Part shown: positions 9,301-18,430 of the stretch, one piece after another
Position numbering within the stretch: position 1 is the stretch's first letter
Layout of the letters: each line of letters begins with the position of its first letter
NCBI GenBank assembly: GCA_002711415.1
Contig: PARI01000032.1
Coordinates: 22,861 to 86,860 of the forward strand
Length of the DNA stretch: 64,000 bases
From: Phycisphaerae bacterium
Lineage (GTDB): Bacteria > Planctomycetota > Phycisphaerae > Phycisphaerales > SM1A02
Direction: 5' to 3'
Program-made: the position numbers and the translations under genes
The notes under the pieces: model-generated
Told to the model about the DNA's origin: nothing
The model's database searches: none
Seen by the model: the letters and a program-made list of their open reading frames with translations, nothing else

Positions 9301-9746
9301 CCAGGCAGCGGGATGTTCGAAGTTGCGCCCTCCAGGTCATGTACCAGCTCGATGCGGGCCTCGATCCTGCTGCTGAGCCGACGAGGAAGGCCCTGCTGGA
9401 TTCCCTCGAGGAGTCACCGGGCGATGCCTCGATCCATGCCGATGCGGTCGGCCTGGGACTGGATGCATGGTCCAACCATGACGAGGCCGACAAGGCCGTC
9501 GCCGACCTCGCGCCTGAATGGCCCACGTACCGTCAGCCGATGATCGATCGAAACCTCCTGCGTCTTGCGATCCACGAGATCCGGCATGCCGGAACCCCGC
9601 CAAAGGTCGCGGTGAACGAGGCGGTGGAACTGGCGAAGTTGTATGGTTCCGAGCAGACACCGATGTTCATCAACGGCATTCTCGATCGGATCCTCAAGGC
9701 GCACCTTGGCGATCAGCAACTCATGATCGAAGGAACGGAAGACTAG
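9297..9746 (+). CDS. nusB: transcription antitermination factor NusB
   Basis: This 149-residue all-helical protein works with NusE at boxA in rRNA antitermination. The start RQRDVRSCALQVMYQLD and the C-terminal sequence A-V-N-E-A-V-E-L-A-K-L-Y-G-S, then F-I-N-G-I-L-D, are typical of NusB. The ATG at 9297 overlaps the ribH stop. Its stop codon is TAG, one of several in the window that show amber is an ordinary stop in this genome. ftsY begins 3 bases later. Confidence 0.93.
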   Translation: MTRQRDVRSCALQVMYQLDAGLDPAAEPTRKALLDSLEESPGDASIHADAVGLGLDAWSNHDEADKAVADLAPEWPTYRQPMIDRNLLRLAIHEIRHAGTPPKVAVNEAVELAKLYGSEQTPMFINGILDRILKAHLGDQQLMIEGTED

Positions 9747-9749
9747 CCG

Positions 9750-10667
9750 ATGGGCCTGTTCAAATCCGCGATCTCTGCAATGCGGCGTGGTCTCCGGCGG
9801 ACCCGGGACGCCCTCGGCAAGCCCCTGGGCGGACTGCTCAGTGGCCGCCAGTTGAGTGATGAGCTGATCGACGAGGTCGAAACCTGCCTTCTTGGTGCGG
9901 ATGTCGGCGTCGCCGCTACGGAGGAGATCGTCAAGGAGCTGCGCAATGAGTTCAAGGCCGGGCGACTTCGTCGCGGTGACGATGCGATCGAGTTCCTCCG
10001 TGAACATCTCAAGGCACGCTGGTCCTGCGGTTCGGTCGAGCTTGTTGACACGACGGCCAGACCCTCGGTGATCCTCGTTGTCGGCATCAATGGGGCGGGT
10101 AAGACGACGAGCATCGCCAAGATCGCATGGAGCCTGAAGCAGCAGGGGCTCGATGTCCTGGTCGCCGCAGCGGATACCTTCAGGGCGGGCGCCGTCGAGC
10201 AGTTGGCCATCTGGGCCGACCGGATCGGTGTTGACCTGGTCCGCGGATCCAGCGGGGCCGACCCGGCCTCCGTGGCATTCGATGCGGCCGAGGCCGCGGT
10301 CTCAAGGCAGTCCGATGTCCTCGTGGTCGATACCGCGGGCAGGCTCCATACCCAGGACGACCTGATGCGCCAGCTCACCAAGATCCGGGATGTGCTGGCC
10401 CGAAAGATCCCCGGAGCTCCCCACGAGGTCCTCCTCGTCCTCGACGCGACCAGTGGACAGAACGCGATCGCCCAGGCCGGAATCTTCAAGGAGTCGGTCG
10501 ATATCACTGGCATCTTCCTTGCCAAGCTCGACGGTACGGCTCGCGGTGGTGTCGTGGTCGCGATCCATGATCAGCTGGACATACCCGTCAAGCTCATCGG
10601 GCTCGGGGAACGCCCGGAGGATGTCGAGCCGTTCGATCCGGGATCCTTCATCGATTCAATGTTCTGA
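9750..10667 (+). CDS. ftsY: signal recognition particle receptor FtsY
   Basis: This 305-residue SRP-family GTPase docks ribosome-nascent chain-SRP complexes to the membrane. After a short N-terminal helical N domain without a long acidic A domain come the P-loop GINGAGKTT at residues 112-120, AADTFRAGAVEQL near 141, DTAGRLHTQDDLM near 195, and AKLDGTARGG near 257, where the family usually has TKLDG. The C-terminus GLGERPEDVEPFDP is diagnostic. It forms one operon with ribH and nusB. Confidence 0.95.
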   Translation: MGLFKSAISAMRRGLRRTRDALGKPLGGLLSGRQLSDELIDEVETCLLGADVGVAATEEIVKELRNEFKAGRLRRGDDAIEFLREHLKARWSCGSVELVDTTARPSVILVVGINGAGKTTSIAKIAWSLKQQGLDVLVAAADTFRAGAVEQLAIWADRIGVDLVRGSSGADPASVAFDAAEAAVSRQSDVLVVDTAGRLHTQDDLMRQLTKIRDVLARKIPGAPHEVLLVLDATSGQNAIAQAGIFKESVDITGIFLAKLDGTARGGVVVAIHDQLDIPVKLIGLGERPEDVEPFDPGSFIDSMF

Positions 10668-10692
10668 TCCGGTTCGACGGGGACTGTCATCG

Positions 10693-10724
10693 GATCCAGT
10701 GGCCGCAGGCAGGATCGGATTTTT
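10693..10724 (+). terminator. possible rho-independent terminator after ftsY
   Basis: GATCC at 10693-10697 and GGATC at 10712-10716 can pair, and the stem is followed after a few bases by a run of five T. The stem is short, so this is tentative. Confidence 0.3.
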
Positions 10725-10777
10725 CATGTCATGACCCACATGAACCCGTTAGAATGGAGTGCCTAGGACTCCTGCAC

Positions 10778-11416
10778 ATGGTCAAGCAACCACTCACGAA
10801 AACGCTTCGATCGGCAACCGACCGTGGATTCACATTGGTCGAGATGATCGTCGTCATCGGCGTCGTGACCATTCTGATCGGGATCCTCGTGCCCTCGCTC
10901 ACGGTCTTCAGGGCCGAATCGAATTCGACATCCTGTCTGAGCAATCTCAGGCAGTTTCACCTGGCCATCGAGTCCTACCGCCAGATCAACCAGGGACTGC
11001 TCCCGTTCGCCCTCCCGTTGCCTGCAGCATCCGAAGAGGGGCCTGAGGGTGGCTTGAACGAGGTCCTCTCCGGGTACGTCGAGCCCGACTGTGACTGCTG
11101 GCTCTGCGCCGCGGATCTTGAGGCCGACTCGCTGCAGACCGGTACGAGCTACCTCTATCTTCCCGGCCTGCTCATGCTGAGCCCCCAGGTCCAGATGCAG
11201 CTTCCACCGTTGAACGATCCCTCGACATCGCCGATGATGAGAATGCAGTTGGCATCACGCCCGGTGACCAAGCTGCTGGATGATGACGGCGGACGCACAC
11301 TGCCGGTTCTCCTGGACAGCCAGGATCGGCATGACTACGGAACACGCCAGCCTCGCAACGGGCTCTACATCGATGGGAGTGCCCGGATCCTGACCGAACC
11401 GGTGGAGACTGAATGA
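10778..11416 (+). CDS. prepilin-type N-terminal cleavage/methylation domain protein
   Basis: This protein of about 212 residues has the type IV pilin / type II secretion pseudopilin signature: a basic leader, then GFTLVEMIVVIGVVTIL, so cleavage is expected after the Gly with methylation of the new Phe. One N-terminal transmembrane helix is followed by a periplasmic domain with four Cys near residues 83-105. Planctomycetes encode many such pseudopilin-like proteins, often without pilus genes nearby, as here. I chose the ATG at 10778 because AGGA precedes it; an in-frame ATG at 10754 is possible. Its stop overlaps the next gene in an ATGA. Confidence 0.75.
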   Translation: MVKQPLTKTLRSATDRGFTLVEMIVVIGVVTILIGILVPSLTVFRAESNSTSCLSNLRQFHLAIESYRQINQGLLPFALPLPAASEEGPEGGLNEVLSGYVEPDCDCWLCAADLEADSLQTGTSYLYLPGLLMLSPQVQMQLPPLNDPSTSPMMRMQLASRPVTKLLDDDGGRTLPVLLDSQDRHDYGTRQPRNGLYIDGSARILTEPVETE

Positions 11417-12123
11417 CTTTCACGCGCGTCGATCTGATGGATTGGTTCACCGAGAAGCGGAGCACTCTGGGCATGTCGCTTGCCGCAGCGATCCTGCTCG
11501 CGGCGATCTTCGGAGTCGGCTACTGGTGGCTGGTCGTTCGATGGAAGCCTCCGCCAAGCATCTTCGATGATCCTGTGGATGATGTGCTCGGCTACCTCGC
11601 GATCGATGACTTCAGCCAGATGCCGCTGGAAGATCGCATGGCGTTCCTGCTGGAGTTCTCGGATCGCTTCAGGGGGATGGAACAGACCGATTCCGCGGCC
11701 ATGGCCGCGTTCCTGGCCGGTGTGAGCGGGCCTGCACGCGAGCAGATGACCCAGAACGCACGCGTGCTTGCCAAGGACATCCTTGTCGATGGGGCCGAGA
11801 CCTACATGAACCTGCCGGAATCCGAGCGTGCTGCCTTCATGGATGAGTGGACGGTCAAGTGGATGAGGATGGGTGGACGCCTGACCGATGGGGAGGAGGA
11901 CGAGCGAACCGATGAGGAGATGCTCACGGACATGCGGGAGGATGCACGCGAGGGTGAGCAGGACCGTGATGATCGACGGTCCGGTTTCCCGACGCTGACC
12001 CAGACCAACGCCGCTGGTTTTCTGGGTTTCTGGCAGTCCGAGGTCGAGGTGGCCGCTTCGCCCAAGGAGCAGGGGCAGATCCTACGATTCATGGTCGACC
12101 TCAGGAAGCATTTCGCCCAGTAG
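11413..12123 (+). CDS. single-pass membrane protein of unknown function
   Basis: This 236-residue protein has one transmembrane helix at about residues 20-42, then an acidic soluble domain. That domain carries a highly charged segment around residues 158-190 rich in Glu, Asp and Arg. I do not recognise a family. It starts inside the stop codon of the pseudopilin gene, so the two are probably translationally coupled and may act together at the envelope. The stop codon is TAG. Confidence 0.65.
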   Translation: MTFTRVDLMDWFTEKRSTLGMSLAAAILLAAIFGVGYWWLVVRWKPPPSIFDDPVDDVLGYLAIDDFSQMPLEDRMAFLLEFSDRFRGMEQTDSAAMAAFLAGVSGPAREQMTQNARVLAKDILVDGAETYMNLPESERAAFMDEWTVKWMRMGGRLTDGEEDERTDEEMLTDMREDAREGEQDRDDRRSGFPTLTQTNAAGFLGFWQSEVEVAASPKEQGQILRFMVDLRKHFAQ

Positions 12124-12245
12124 CACGCCTCCCTCTGCAGGTATCCGGTGACTTCCGATTGGCCTCCAGGTGGCGTCTTCAGGTGCCATGTTCTCAGACC
12201 ACATGCTCCCAAGCCATTGTCTATGCCCGACTTAATGCCGTCATA

Positions 12246-12274
12246 TTGAAGACGTGGCTCTGAATTGATACAAT
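12246..12274 (+). promoter_or_regulatory. sigma70-type promoter of folC
   Basis: TTGAAG, a 17-base spacer and TACAAT lie directly before the folC ATG at 12284, leaving 9 bases between the -10 and the start codon. The -35 sits in the right arm of an 8-base inverted repeat whose left arm CGTCTTCA lies near 12174-12181. The rest of the 160-base gap after 12123 shows no gene. Confidence 0.6.
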
Positions 12275-12283
12275 GTACCTCTT

Positions 12284-13720
12284 ATGAAGAAAGCCAAGAA
12301 TTCACGGTCGAAGGCGGGATCACGATCATCCAAGTCCTCGACCGTTTTCAAGAATTACACCGATGCAGTGCGATTCCTCCTCGAGTTGACCAACTGGGAG
12401 GTTGTCCGTGTCGTGCGAAAGAACACGCCTCCCTTCAAGCTGAACAGGATCAAGGCGCTGCTTGACGGGCTTGGAAACCCCCAGAACCAGATCAAGTTCG
12501 TCCACATCGCCGGTACCAATGGCAAGGGATCCACCGTGGCGATGCTGTCGTCCATGCTTCAGTCATGCGGCTACACGATCGGCACCTTCACGAGTCCCCA
12601 CCTCACCGACATCCGCGAGCGGATCCAGGTCAACGGGAACATGATCTCGCGAGCCGAGTTCCTTTCCATGGCCAACATCATTGCCGACGAGGCTCGCTCA
12701 CAGGGCATCGAAGAGGAACTGACCTTCTTCGAGGCCATGACCGCCATGGCATTCCAGTATTTCGCCGACCAGGCGATCGACTTGGCCCTGATCGAGACCG
12801 GCATGGGCGGCAGGCTCGACTGCACCAACGTGATCACGCCAATCCTGTCGATGATCACCCAGATCGACCTGGATCACACGAGCGTGCTCGGATCGACTCT
12901 TCCAGAGATCGCCCGCGAAAAGGCCGGCATTCTCAAGAAGGAGGTCCCCTCGCTGATGTTCACGCAGGGCGCGGAGGTCGAGGACGTGATCAGGGAGGTC
13001 GCCGAGAAGGTCGGCTCCCCGCTCCAGGTCGTGAACAAGGACATCGAGTTCAGCAGCCGGTTCTGCGCGACACCCGACCTTGGCCCACACACCCGTGTCT
13101 GCCTCTACAGCCGCACGACCCGCCTCGAGCACCTGCCGGTTCCACTGCCGGGCGAACATCAGGCGAGCAACTGCGGACTGGCCCTCGCGGCTATCGACAT
13201 CCTCAAGTCCAACGGCTTCGACTGTCCCGAGAACCAGCTCACGGACGGCCTCGCCTCGACGGTCTCTCCTGGTCGGATGACGATCGCATGGCAGAGGCCC
13301 CAGACTCTCCTGGACGGTGCGCACAATCCAAGTTCGCTCAAGGCGCTGATGCGATGCATCGGGGCGCATGTTCCCTATGACTCCATGATCTGCATCTTCG
13401 GGTGCTGCATGGACAAGGATGTGGATGCCATGCTCGAGCAGATCAACCTCGGTGCCGACAAGGTCATCTTCACACGCGCCACGTTGAACCCTCGAGCTGC
13501 ATGCCCCGAGGAACTCCAGAAGAGGTTTTCGGAGATCAGCGGCAAGATGAGCCAGGTGGCCAACAATCTCGAAGCCGCCCTCGACCTCGCTGGACGAGCC
13601 GTGACCCGGGAGGACCTCATCTGTATCACGGGCAGCTTCTATCTTGTCGGTGAGGCCCTGAAGTTCTTCCAGGCGCGTGAACGTCGCGAGCTCACCTCCC
13701 AGGTGCCATCCTACGCCTGA
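12284..13720 (+). CDS. folC: folylpolyglutamate synthase / dihydrofolate synthase
   Basis: This 478-residue Mur-ligase-family enzyme adds glutamate to dihydropteroate and/or to folates. The P-loop AGTNGKGST is at residues 76-84, then TSPHLTDIRERI, ETGMGGRLDCTN and QIDLDHTSVLGSTL, all FolC hallmarks. A 20-residue basic Ser/Lys-rich extension precedes the conserved start YTDAVRFL. Length is slightly above the usual 420-450. It has its own promoter. Another folate gene, pabB, lies 7 kb away. Confidence 0.93.
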   Translation: MKKAKNSRSKAGSRSSKSSTVFKNYTDAVRFLLELTNWEVVRVVRKNTPPFKLNRIKALLDGLGNPQNQIKFVHIAGTNGKGSTVAMLSSMLQSCGYTIGTFTSPHLTDIRERIQVNGNMISRAEFLSMANIIADEARSQGIEEELTFFEAMTAMAFQYFADQAIDLALIETGMGGRLDCTNVITPILSMITQIDLDHTSVLGSTLPEIAREKAGILKKEVPSLMFTQGAEVEDVIREVAEKVGSPLQVVNKDIEFSSRFCATPDLGPHTRVCLYSRTTRLEHLPVPLPGEHQASNCGLALAAIDILKSNGFDCPENQLTDGLASTVSPGRMTIAWQRPQTLLDGAHNPSSLKALMRCIGAHVPYDSMICIFGCCMDKDVDAMLEQINLGADKVIFTRATLNPRAACPEELQKRFSEISGKMSQVANNLEAALDLAGRAVTREDLICITGSFYLVGEALKFFQARERRELTSQVPSYA

Positions 13721-13743
13721 GTTCCCGTCGACCCTGTCAACGG

Positions 13744-13773
13744 TTTACATCCACCATCAGAAGGTCATATGCT
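13744..13773 (+). promoter_or_regulatory. putative promoter of leuS
   Basis: TTTACA and TATGCT are separated by 18 bases, about 40 bases before the leuS start. Transcription would begin near 13780, giving a leader of about 30 bases that contains an 8-codon open frame from 13790 to 13816 overlapping the leuS start. Confidence 0.4.
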
Positions 13774-13812
13774 GTTGATCGATACCAGCATGACCCGTTC
13801 CGTTTCATTTCG

Positions 13813-16668
13813 ATGACCAAAATGTCCGCCAACTCCGACCAGGTTGTATCCCACAAGTACACGGCATCGCTCGCCGCCGAGATCGAGTTGAAGTGGCAGT
13901 CCCACTGGGAGGACGACAAGTCCTTCAGGGCGCTTAATCCAGGCGACCCCGGATTCTCGCCCGAGATGCCGAAGTTCTACTGTCTCGACATGTTTCCCTA
14001 TCCATCGGGAGAGGGTCTGCACGTTGGTCATCCGGAGGGGTACACCGGCAGCGATATCATCTCCAGGTTCAAGCTGATGAAGGGGTGCAACGTGCTGCAC
14101 CCGATGGGATTCGATGCCTTCGGTCTGCCCGCTGAACAGTACGCCGTCGCGACCAACGTCCATCCCGCCGTGACGACCGCCAAGGCCACCGAGGTCTTCA
14201 GGTCCCAGTTGAAGAGGTTCGGTTTCGCCTACGACTGGAGTCGGGAGTTCTCGACCACCGATCCGGACTACTACCGCTGGACCCAGTGGATCTGGCTCAA
14301 GGCCTATGACTCTTGGTTCGATCAGGAACTCCAGAAGGCCAGGCCGATCAGTGAACTGGTCGATGGACTCGATTCCGGCGACATCGTGATCGATGAAGGT
14401 CCGGGCTGGTCCGAGATGAATCAGCAGCAGAGGCGAGAATACGTCGATTCGCGCAGGCTGGCCTACCTTGGCGAACAGGTCGTCAACTGGTGCCCCGCCC
14501 TTGGCACGGTCCTGGCCAACGAGGAGGTCATCGATGGTCGCAGTGAGCGAGGCGGCCATCCGGTCAGGCGAATGTCATTGCGACAGTGGATGTTCAGGAT
14601 CCGGGAGTATGCCGACCGCCTGCTCGAGGACCTGTCGTTGATCGACTGGCCGGAATCCACACGGCAGATGCAGACCGAGTGGATCGGCAGGAGCGAGGGC
14701 GGCGAGCTGAACTTCACCCTTGATTCCCCGGTCCGGGACATCGAGTCACTTGAGGTGTTCACGACGCGACCCGACACCGTGTTCGGTGCGACGTACATGG
14801 TCGTGGCGCCCGAGCATCCACTTGTCGAGGCACTGCTCGAAGTGGACGGCGCGACTGATCGATTCCGTGAGTACGTCATGCAGGCCAGGAACAGGTCGGA
14901 CGTGGATCGCATGATCGAGTCGAGGGAGAAGACCGGGGTCGACACGGGCGTCTTCGCCATCAACCCGGCGACCGGTCAGCCGATTCCGGTGTTCGTCGCC
15001 GACTATGTCCTGATGGGATATGGAACCGGTGCGATCATGGCGGTGCCTGCCCATGATGCGCGGGATCACGAGTTCGCCAGGACGTTCGGCCTGGACATCA
15101 CGCGAGTCGTCGATGGTCCCGGCGATGTCCAGGAGCAGGCGTACACGGAACCAGGCGTCGCCATGAACTCGTCCAACGACGACATCTCGCTGGACGGACT
15201 CGGGACCGATGAGGCCTGCACGAGGATGCTCGACTGGTTCGAACGCAACGGGAAGGGGGCCAGGCGGGTCAACTACCGGCTTCGTGACTGGTTGTTCAGT
15301 CGCCAGCGGTACTGGGGTGAGCCGTTCCCGATCGTCTTCGACGAGGATGGGAACCACTACCCGGTCAGCGAGGAACACCTCCCCGTCCTCCTTCCCGAGA
15401 TGGATGACTTCAAGCCGGTCGAGTCCGACACCCCGATGCCGCCACTGGGCCGTGCAACCGACTGGGTCGCGACCACGGCAGGAGAGGCTGGAGTGAGTCC
15501 GGATCTTCTTCCGCCGGACACGCCGGTCCGTCGTGAGACCAATACGATGCCCAACTGGGCAGGATCCTGCTGGTACTACCTCAGGTACATCGATCCGCAC
15601 AACCAGGAACGACTCGTCGATCCCGAGGCCGAGCGATACTGGATGCTGTCCAACCGGTCCGGTGACGGACCGTCGCGCACGACGGCGGCCGGCGAGGACT
15701 TCGACGCCGACCAGTTCCATGTCGGTGGAGTCGATCTCTATGTCGGTGGGGCCGAGCATGCGGTCCTGCACCTGCTCTACGCCCGATTCTGGCACAAGAT
15801 CCTCTTCGATCGTGGATACGTCAGCACGCCGGAGCCCGTCGGCAGGCTCTTCCACCAGGGCATGATCCTCGCTTTCGCCTACCAGCGTGATGACAAGTCG
15901 CTGGTTCCGGTCGACCAGGTCCGGCAGGACGAGGACGAGTCATGGGTGGAGATCGAGACCGGTCGTGAAGTCAGCCAGGTCGTCGCGAAGATGAGCAAGT
16001 CGCTCAGGAATGTTGTCAATCCCGATGACGTCATCAACGAGTACGGTGTGGACACCCTGCGCCTGTATCTGATGTACATGGGACCGCTTGATGCCACGAA
16101 GCCATGGAACACCCGGGACATCAAGGGCATCCATCGGTTCCTGCAACGGGTCTGGAGGCTCGCGATCGACGAGGAGTCCGGGGCGATCGTCACGATCGAG
16201 CAGGCTGATGAACAGGTCGAGCGCATGCTGCATGCGACCATCAAGAAGGTCGATGGCGACATACCGAAGCTGGCATTCAACACCGCGATCGCATCCATGA
16301 TCGAACTGGTCAACAAGGCCACCGGCCCTGGGATGACCTCCGACCAGTTGTCCCGCTTTACGCGAGTGCTGGCGCCGTTCGCTCCACACCTCGCAGAGGA
16401 GATCTGGAGCCGCATCGGTGAGACCGGTTGCATTTCACACGCGGAATTCCCGTCGTGGGATGAAACGATGCTGGCCAGTGACCAGGTCGAGATTCCCATC
16501 CAGGTCAAGGGGAAGATCAAGGCCCGGATCCTGGTCGCCTCCGATGCCGACCAGGAGACTCTGGAGCGACTCGCCCTCGAGAACGAGCAGATCATCGCGA
16601 TACTCGACGGGAACCAGCCACGGAAGGTCATTGTCGTTCCTGGTCGAATGATCAACATCGTCCCATGA
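13813..16668 (+). CDS. leuS: leucine--tRNA ligase
   Basis: This 951-residue class I aminoacyl-tRNA synthetase charges tRNA-Leu. The HIGH-type motif is HVGHPEG near residue 72 and the KMSKS motif is AKMSKSLRNVVNPDD near residue 726. An editing CP1 domain with TTRPDTVFGATYMVV is near residue 316, and an anticodon-binding C-terminus follows. The protein is longer than E. coli LeuS (860), mainly through insertions between the CP1 domain and KMSKS. ATG codons at 13813 and 13822 are both possible starts. The stop overlaps the next small gene in an ATGA. Confidence 0.96.
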   Translation: MTKMSANSDQVVSHKYTASLAAEIELKWQSHWEDDKSFRALNPGDPGFSPEMPKFYCLDMFPYPSGEGLHVGHPEGYTGSDIISRFKLMKGCNVLHPMGFDAFGLPAEQYAVATNVHPAVTTAKATEVFRSQLKRFGFAYDWSREFSTTDPDYYRWTQWIWLKAYDSWFDQELQKARPISELVDGLDSGDIVIDEGPGWSEMNQQQRREYVDSRRLAYLGEQVVNWCPALGTVLANEEVIDGRSERGGHPVRRMSLRQWMFRIREYADRLLEDLSLIDWPESTRQMQTEWIGRSEGGELNFTLDSPVRDIESLEVFTTRPDTVFGATYMVVAPEHPLVEALLEVDGATDRFREYVMQARNRSDVDRMIESREKTGVDTGVFAINPATGQPIPVFVADYVLMGYGTGAIMAVPAHDARDHEFARTFGLDITRVVDGPGDVQEQAYTEPGVAMNSSNDDISLDGLGTDEACTRMLDWFERNGKGARRVNYRLRDWLFSRQRYWGEPFPIVFDEDGNHYPVSEEHLPVLLPEMDDFKPVESDTPMPPLGRATDWVATTAGEAGVSPDLLPPDTPVRRETNTMPNWAGSCWYYLRYIDPHNQERLVDPEAERYWMLSNRSGDGPSRTTAAGEDFDADQFHVGGVDLYVGGAEHAVLHLLYARFWHKILFDRGYVSTPEPVGRLFHQGMILAFAYQRDDKSLVPVDQVRQDEDESWVEIETGREVSQVVAKMSKSLRNVVNPDDVINEYGVDTLRLYLMYMGPLDATKPWNTRDIKGIHRFLQRVWRLAIDEESGAIVTIEQADEQVERMLHATIKKVDGDIPKLAFNTAIASMIELVNKATGPGMTSDQLSRFTRVLAPFAPHLAEEIWSRIGETGCISHAEFPSWDETMLASDQVEIPIQVKGKIKARILVASDADQETLERLALENEQIIAILDGNQPRKVIVVPGRMINIVP

Positions 16669-16997
16669 ACCATTCCGAGGATGAATCCCGCTGGGTCGTG
16701 CTTCACCGTACCGACGACCTGCAATTACTCAACTCGATCCTCGTCTCCTGTCGATCGATGGATTTTCCCGCTCGAGTCAGGGAATTGGAGCAGTCGGAGG
16801 AGCATGTACTGGAGGTTCACCGCGAGGACCTCGAGTGCCTCCAGCCCGACCTGGAGCACCTGATCGGAGAACAGGTGGAGTTCGACGCGGTCGTCCGCCG
16901 GCGGCAGGTCGCCGAGCGTCGCTTCATACAAGGGGTTCTTGGTCTGATGATCCTCCTGGGGCTCATGTACCTTGTGTGGCAGTTCCTGCTGACGTGA
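16665..16997 (+). CDS. small membrane protein, possibly DUF2007-like
   Basis: This 110-residue protein is coupled to leuS by an ATGA overlap. The N-terminal region (VVLHRTDDLQLLNSILVSC onward) resembles the ferredoxin-like fold of DUF2007, a putative signal-transducing domain, but only weakly. One transmembrane helix occupies about residues 90-108. A clearer DUF2007-like gene with a C-terminal membrane helix lies at 18423. Confidence 0.6.
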   Translation: MNHSEDESRWVVLHRTDDLQLLNSILVSCRSMDFPARVRELEQSEEHVLEVHREDLECLQPDLEHLIGEQVEFDAVVRRRQVAERRFIQGVLGLMILLGLMYLVWQFLLT

Positions 16998-17028
16998 GGT
17001 CAAATAAACGATGACTTTTTCGGCAAGG

Positions 17029-17058
17029 CCGACACCATGGTTCGGTTTCGGGGATACT
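17029..17058 (+). promoter_or_regulatory. putative promoter of the DUF2314-like gene
   Basis: CCGACA, an 18-base spacer and GATACT end 10 bases before the ATG at 17069, which has no ribosome-binding site. The -35 matches the consensus only in its last four bases. Confidence 0.35.
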
Positions 17059-17068
17059 TGACCTTCGA

Positions 17069-18430
17069 ATGAGCGATCAAGGCGATCATCCACTCCCGAT
17101 CCATGACCCCGATGCCGATCCGTGGAAGATGACCGAGGCCGAGCCGGCGACGATCGTCGGCCTCTGGCCTGGCGACGAGCCTCCAACCAGGACGGAGGTC
17201 CTTGCTGGGCTGGCCGGTTCTGCCGGGTTCGATGAATCATCGGTCGAGGAACTCCAGCCTCAGGACTCGATGCTCTGGGCGTTCACACAGAACGATGTCC
17301 TGCCCAACGGCCTGATCATCTGGGCCGAGCCGGCCCAGAACGTCGGCCCCGAGGACGTGCCTGATCCAGAGTTCCTCCAGAACAAGTGGATCCTGGGCGC
17401 TTCAACGATCCTGCCACCAGATGCCTCATACGAGACGATGGTCGGACTCGTGCGGCTGCTGGCTGGTTCGTTCCCCGACGTGCCGGCGATCATCGACACG
17501 AACACCGGGATGTGGATCCTTCGAGCCGACCTGGACGAGTTGTTCCTTGCCGACCAGCCATGCCCGCCCGAGGACCTGCTCTGGAGGGTGCATGTCGTGA
17601 GCACGGTCGAATCGATCGAGGAGGCCGATCAACTGTGGCTGTACACGACAGGACTGCATCGCTGCTGGAGACCGGAACTTGAGCTGATCGGAATTCCAGG
17701 ACCGCTCCTGCAGCCAGGCCTGGAGCTGATCGGTGGGATTGCCAGCAGGATCCTCCTGGATCCCTTGCCGGAGCCTGGCAAGGTCGAGAAGATCGGCCAT
17801 GAGATCGACGTGTGCTTCCAACCGTGGCAGGTCATCGCTGATTCACTCGAGGGGAACCAGCTCGGGACCGAGGAGGACAGGGCCAACTTCAATGGCGGCA
17901 GTCCACTGGAGGGTGTTCGCGCCGTCATCTGTGACCCGGTTCCTACAGGGGTTTACCGGAAGTCATGGACCTGGCCGAAGCTCGCCCTGGAGAGGATCGA
18001 TAGGGGAGAGGGCGCCGTCTACATGACCGAGCATGCGACCCAGCTCCTGTCCCGCCTGGCACAGCAGACGTGGTACCGGTTCGCGACCGCCTTCATCAAC
18101 ATGCGTGACTGGATCGCATCGAGGAATCAGCGGAACGAGGACCAGCCCGAGGTCATCTTCCTCGTCAAGGCGGCCTTCGACACGGACACGGCCGAACACC
18201 GTGAGCATCTATGGTTCCAGATTGACGCGGTTGAGGGGGATCATGCCAGCGGTGTACTGCTTCATTCACCACTCTCTGTCAAGAGTGTCCAGGAGAACTC
18301 CCGGGCAAGGCTGGACCTGCCGCAGGTGACCGACTGGCGTGTCTGGCTGGGAGGTGTACCGTATTCACCCTCGTCAGCGAAAGCCATGATGCACGCCGTT
18401 GACAGGATCAGGGAGCAACCGGATGAATGA
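17069..18430 (+). CDS. two-part soluble protein with C-terminal DUF2314-like domain
   Basis: This 453-residue cytoplasmic protein has no signal peptide or membrane segment. The C-terminal 120 residues (FLVKAAFDTDTAEHREHLWF, then loss-of-charge strands and DWRVWLGG) resemble DUF2314, whose hallmark is FxVKxxF...EHxWx. The N-terminal 300 residues resemble DUF4026-type regions that accompany it in other bacteria; this is a weak match from memory. The function of both is unknown. The next gene overlaps its stop by 8 bases, so the pair is coupled. Confidence 0.65.
   Translation: MSDQGDHPLPIHDPDADPWKMTEAEPATIVGLWPGDEPPTRTEVLAGLAGSAGFDESSVEELQPQDSMLWAFTQNDVLPNGLIIWAEPAQNVGPEDVPDPEFLQNKWILGASTILPPDASYETMVGLVRLLAGSFPDVPAIIDTNTGMWILRADLDELFLADQPCPPEDLLWRVHVVSTVESIEEADQLWLYTTGLHRCWRPELELIGIPGPLLQPGLELIGGIASRILLDPLPEPGKVEKIGHEIDVCFQPWQVIADSLEGNQLGTEEDRANFNGGSPLEGVRAVICDPVPTGVYRKSWTWPKLALERIDRGEGAVYMTEHATQLLSRLAQQTWYRFATAFINMRDWIASRNQRNEDQPEVIFLVKAAFDTDTAEHREHLWFQIDAVEGDHASGVLLHSPLSVKSVQENSRARLDLPQVTDWRVWLGGVPYSPSSAKAMMHAVDRIREQPDE

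Noticed and set aside
14746-15855. 369-codon minus-strand open frame within leuS
   Set aside because: Antisense shadow of the synthetase core, with no start context and no family resemblance.
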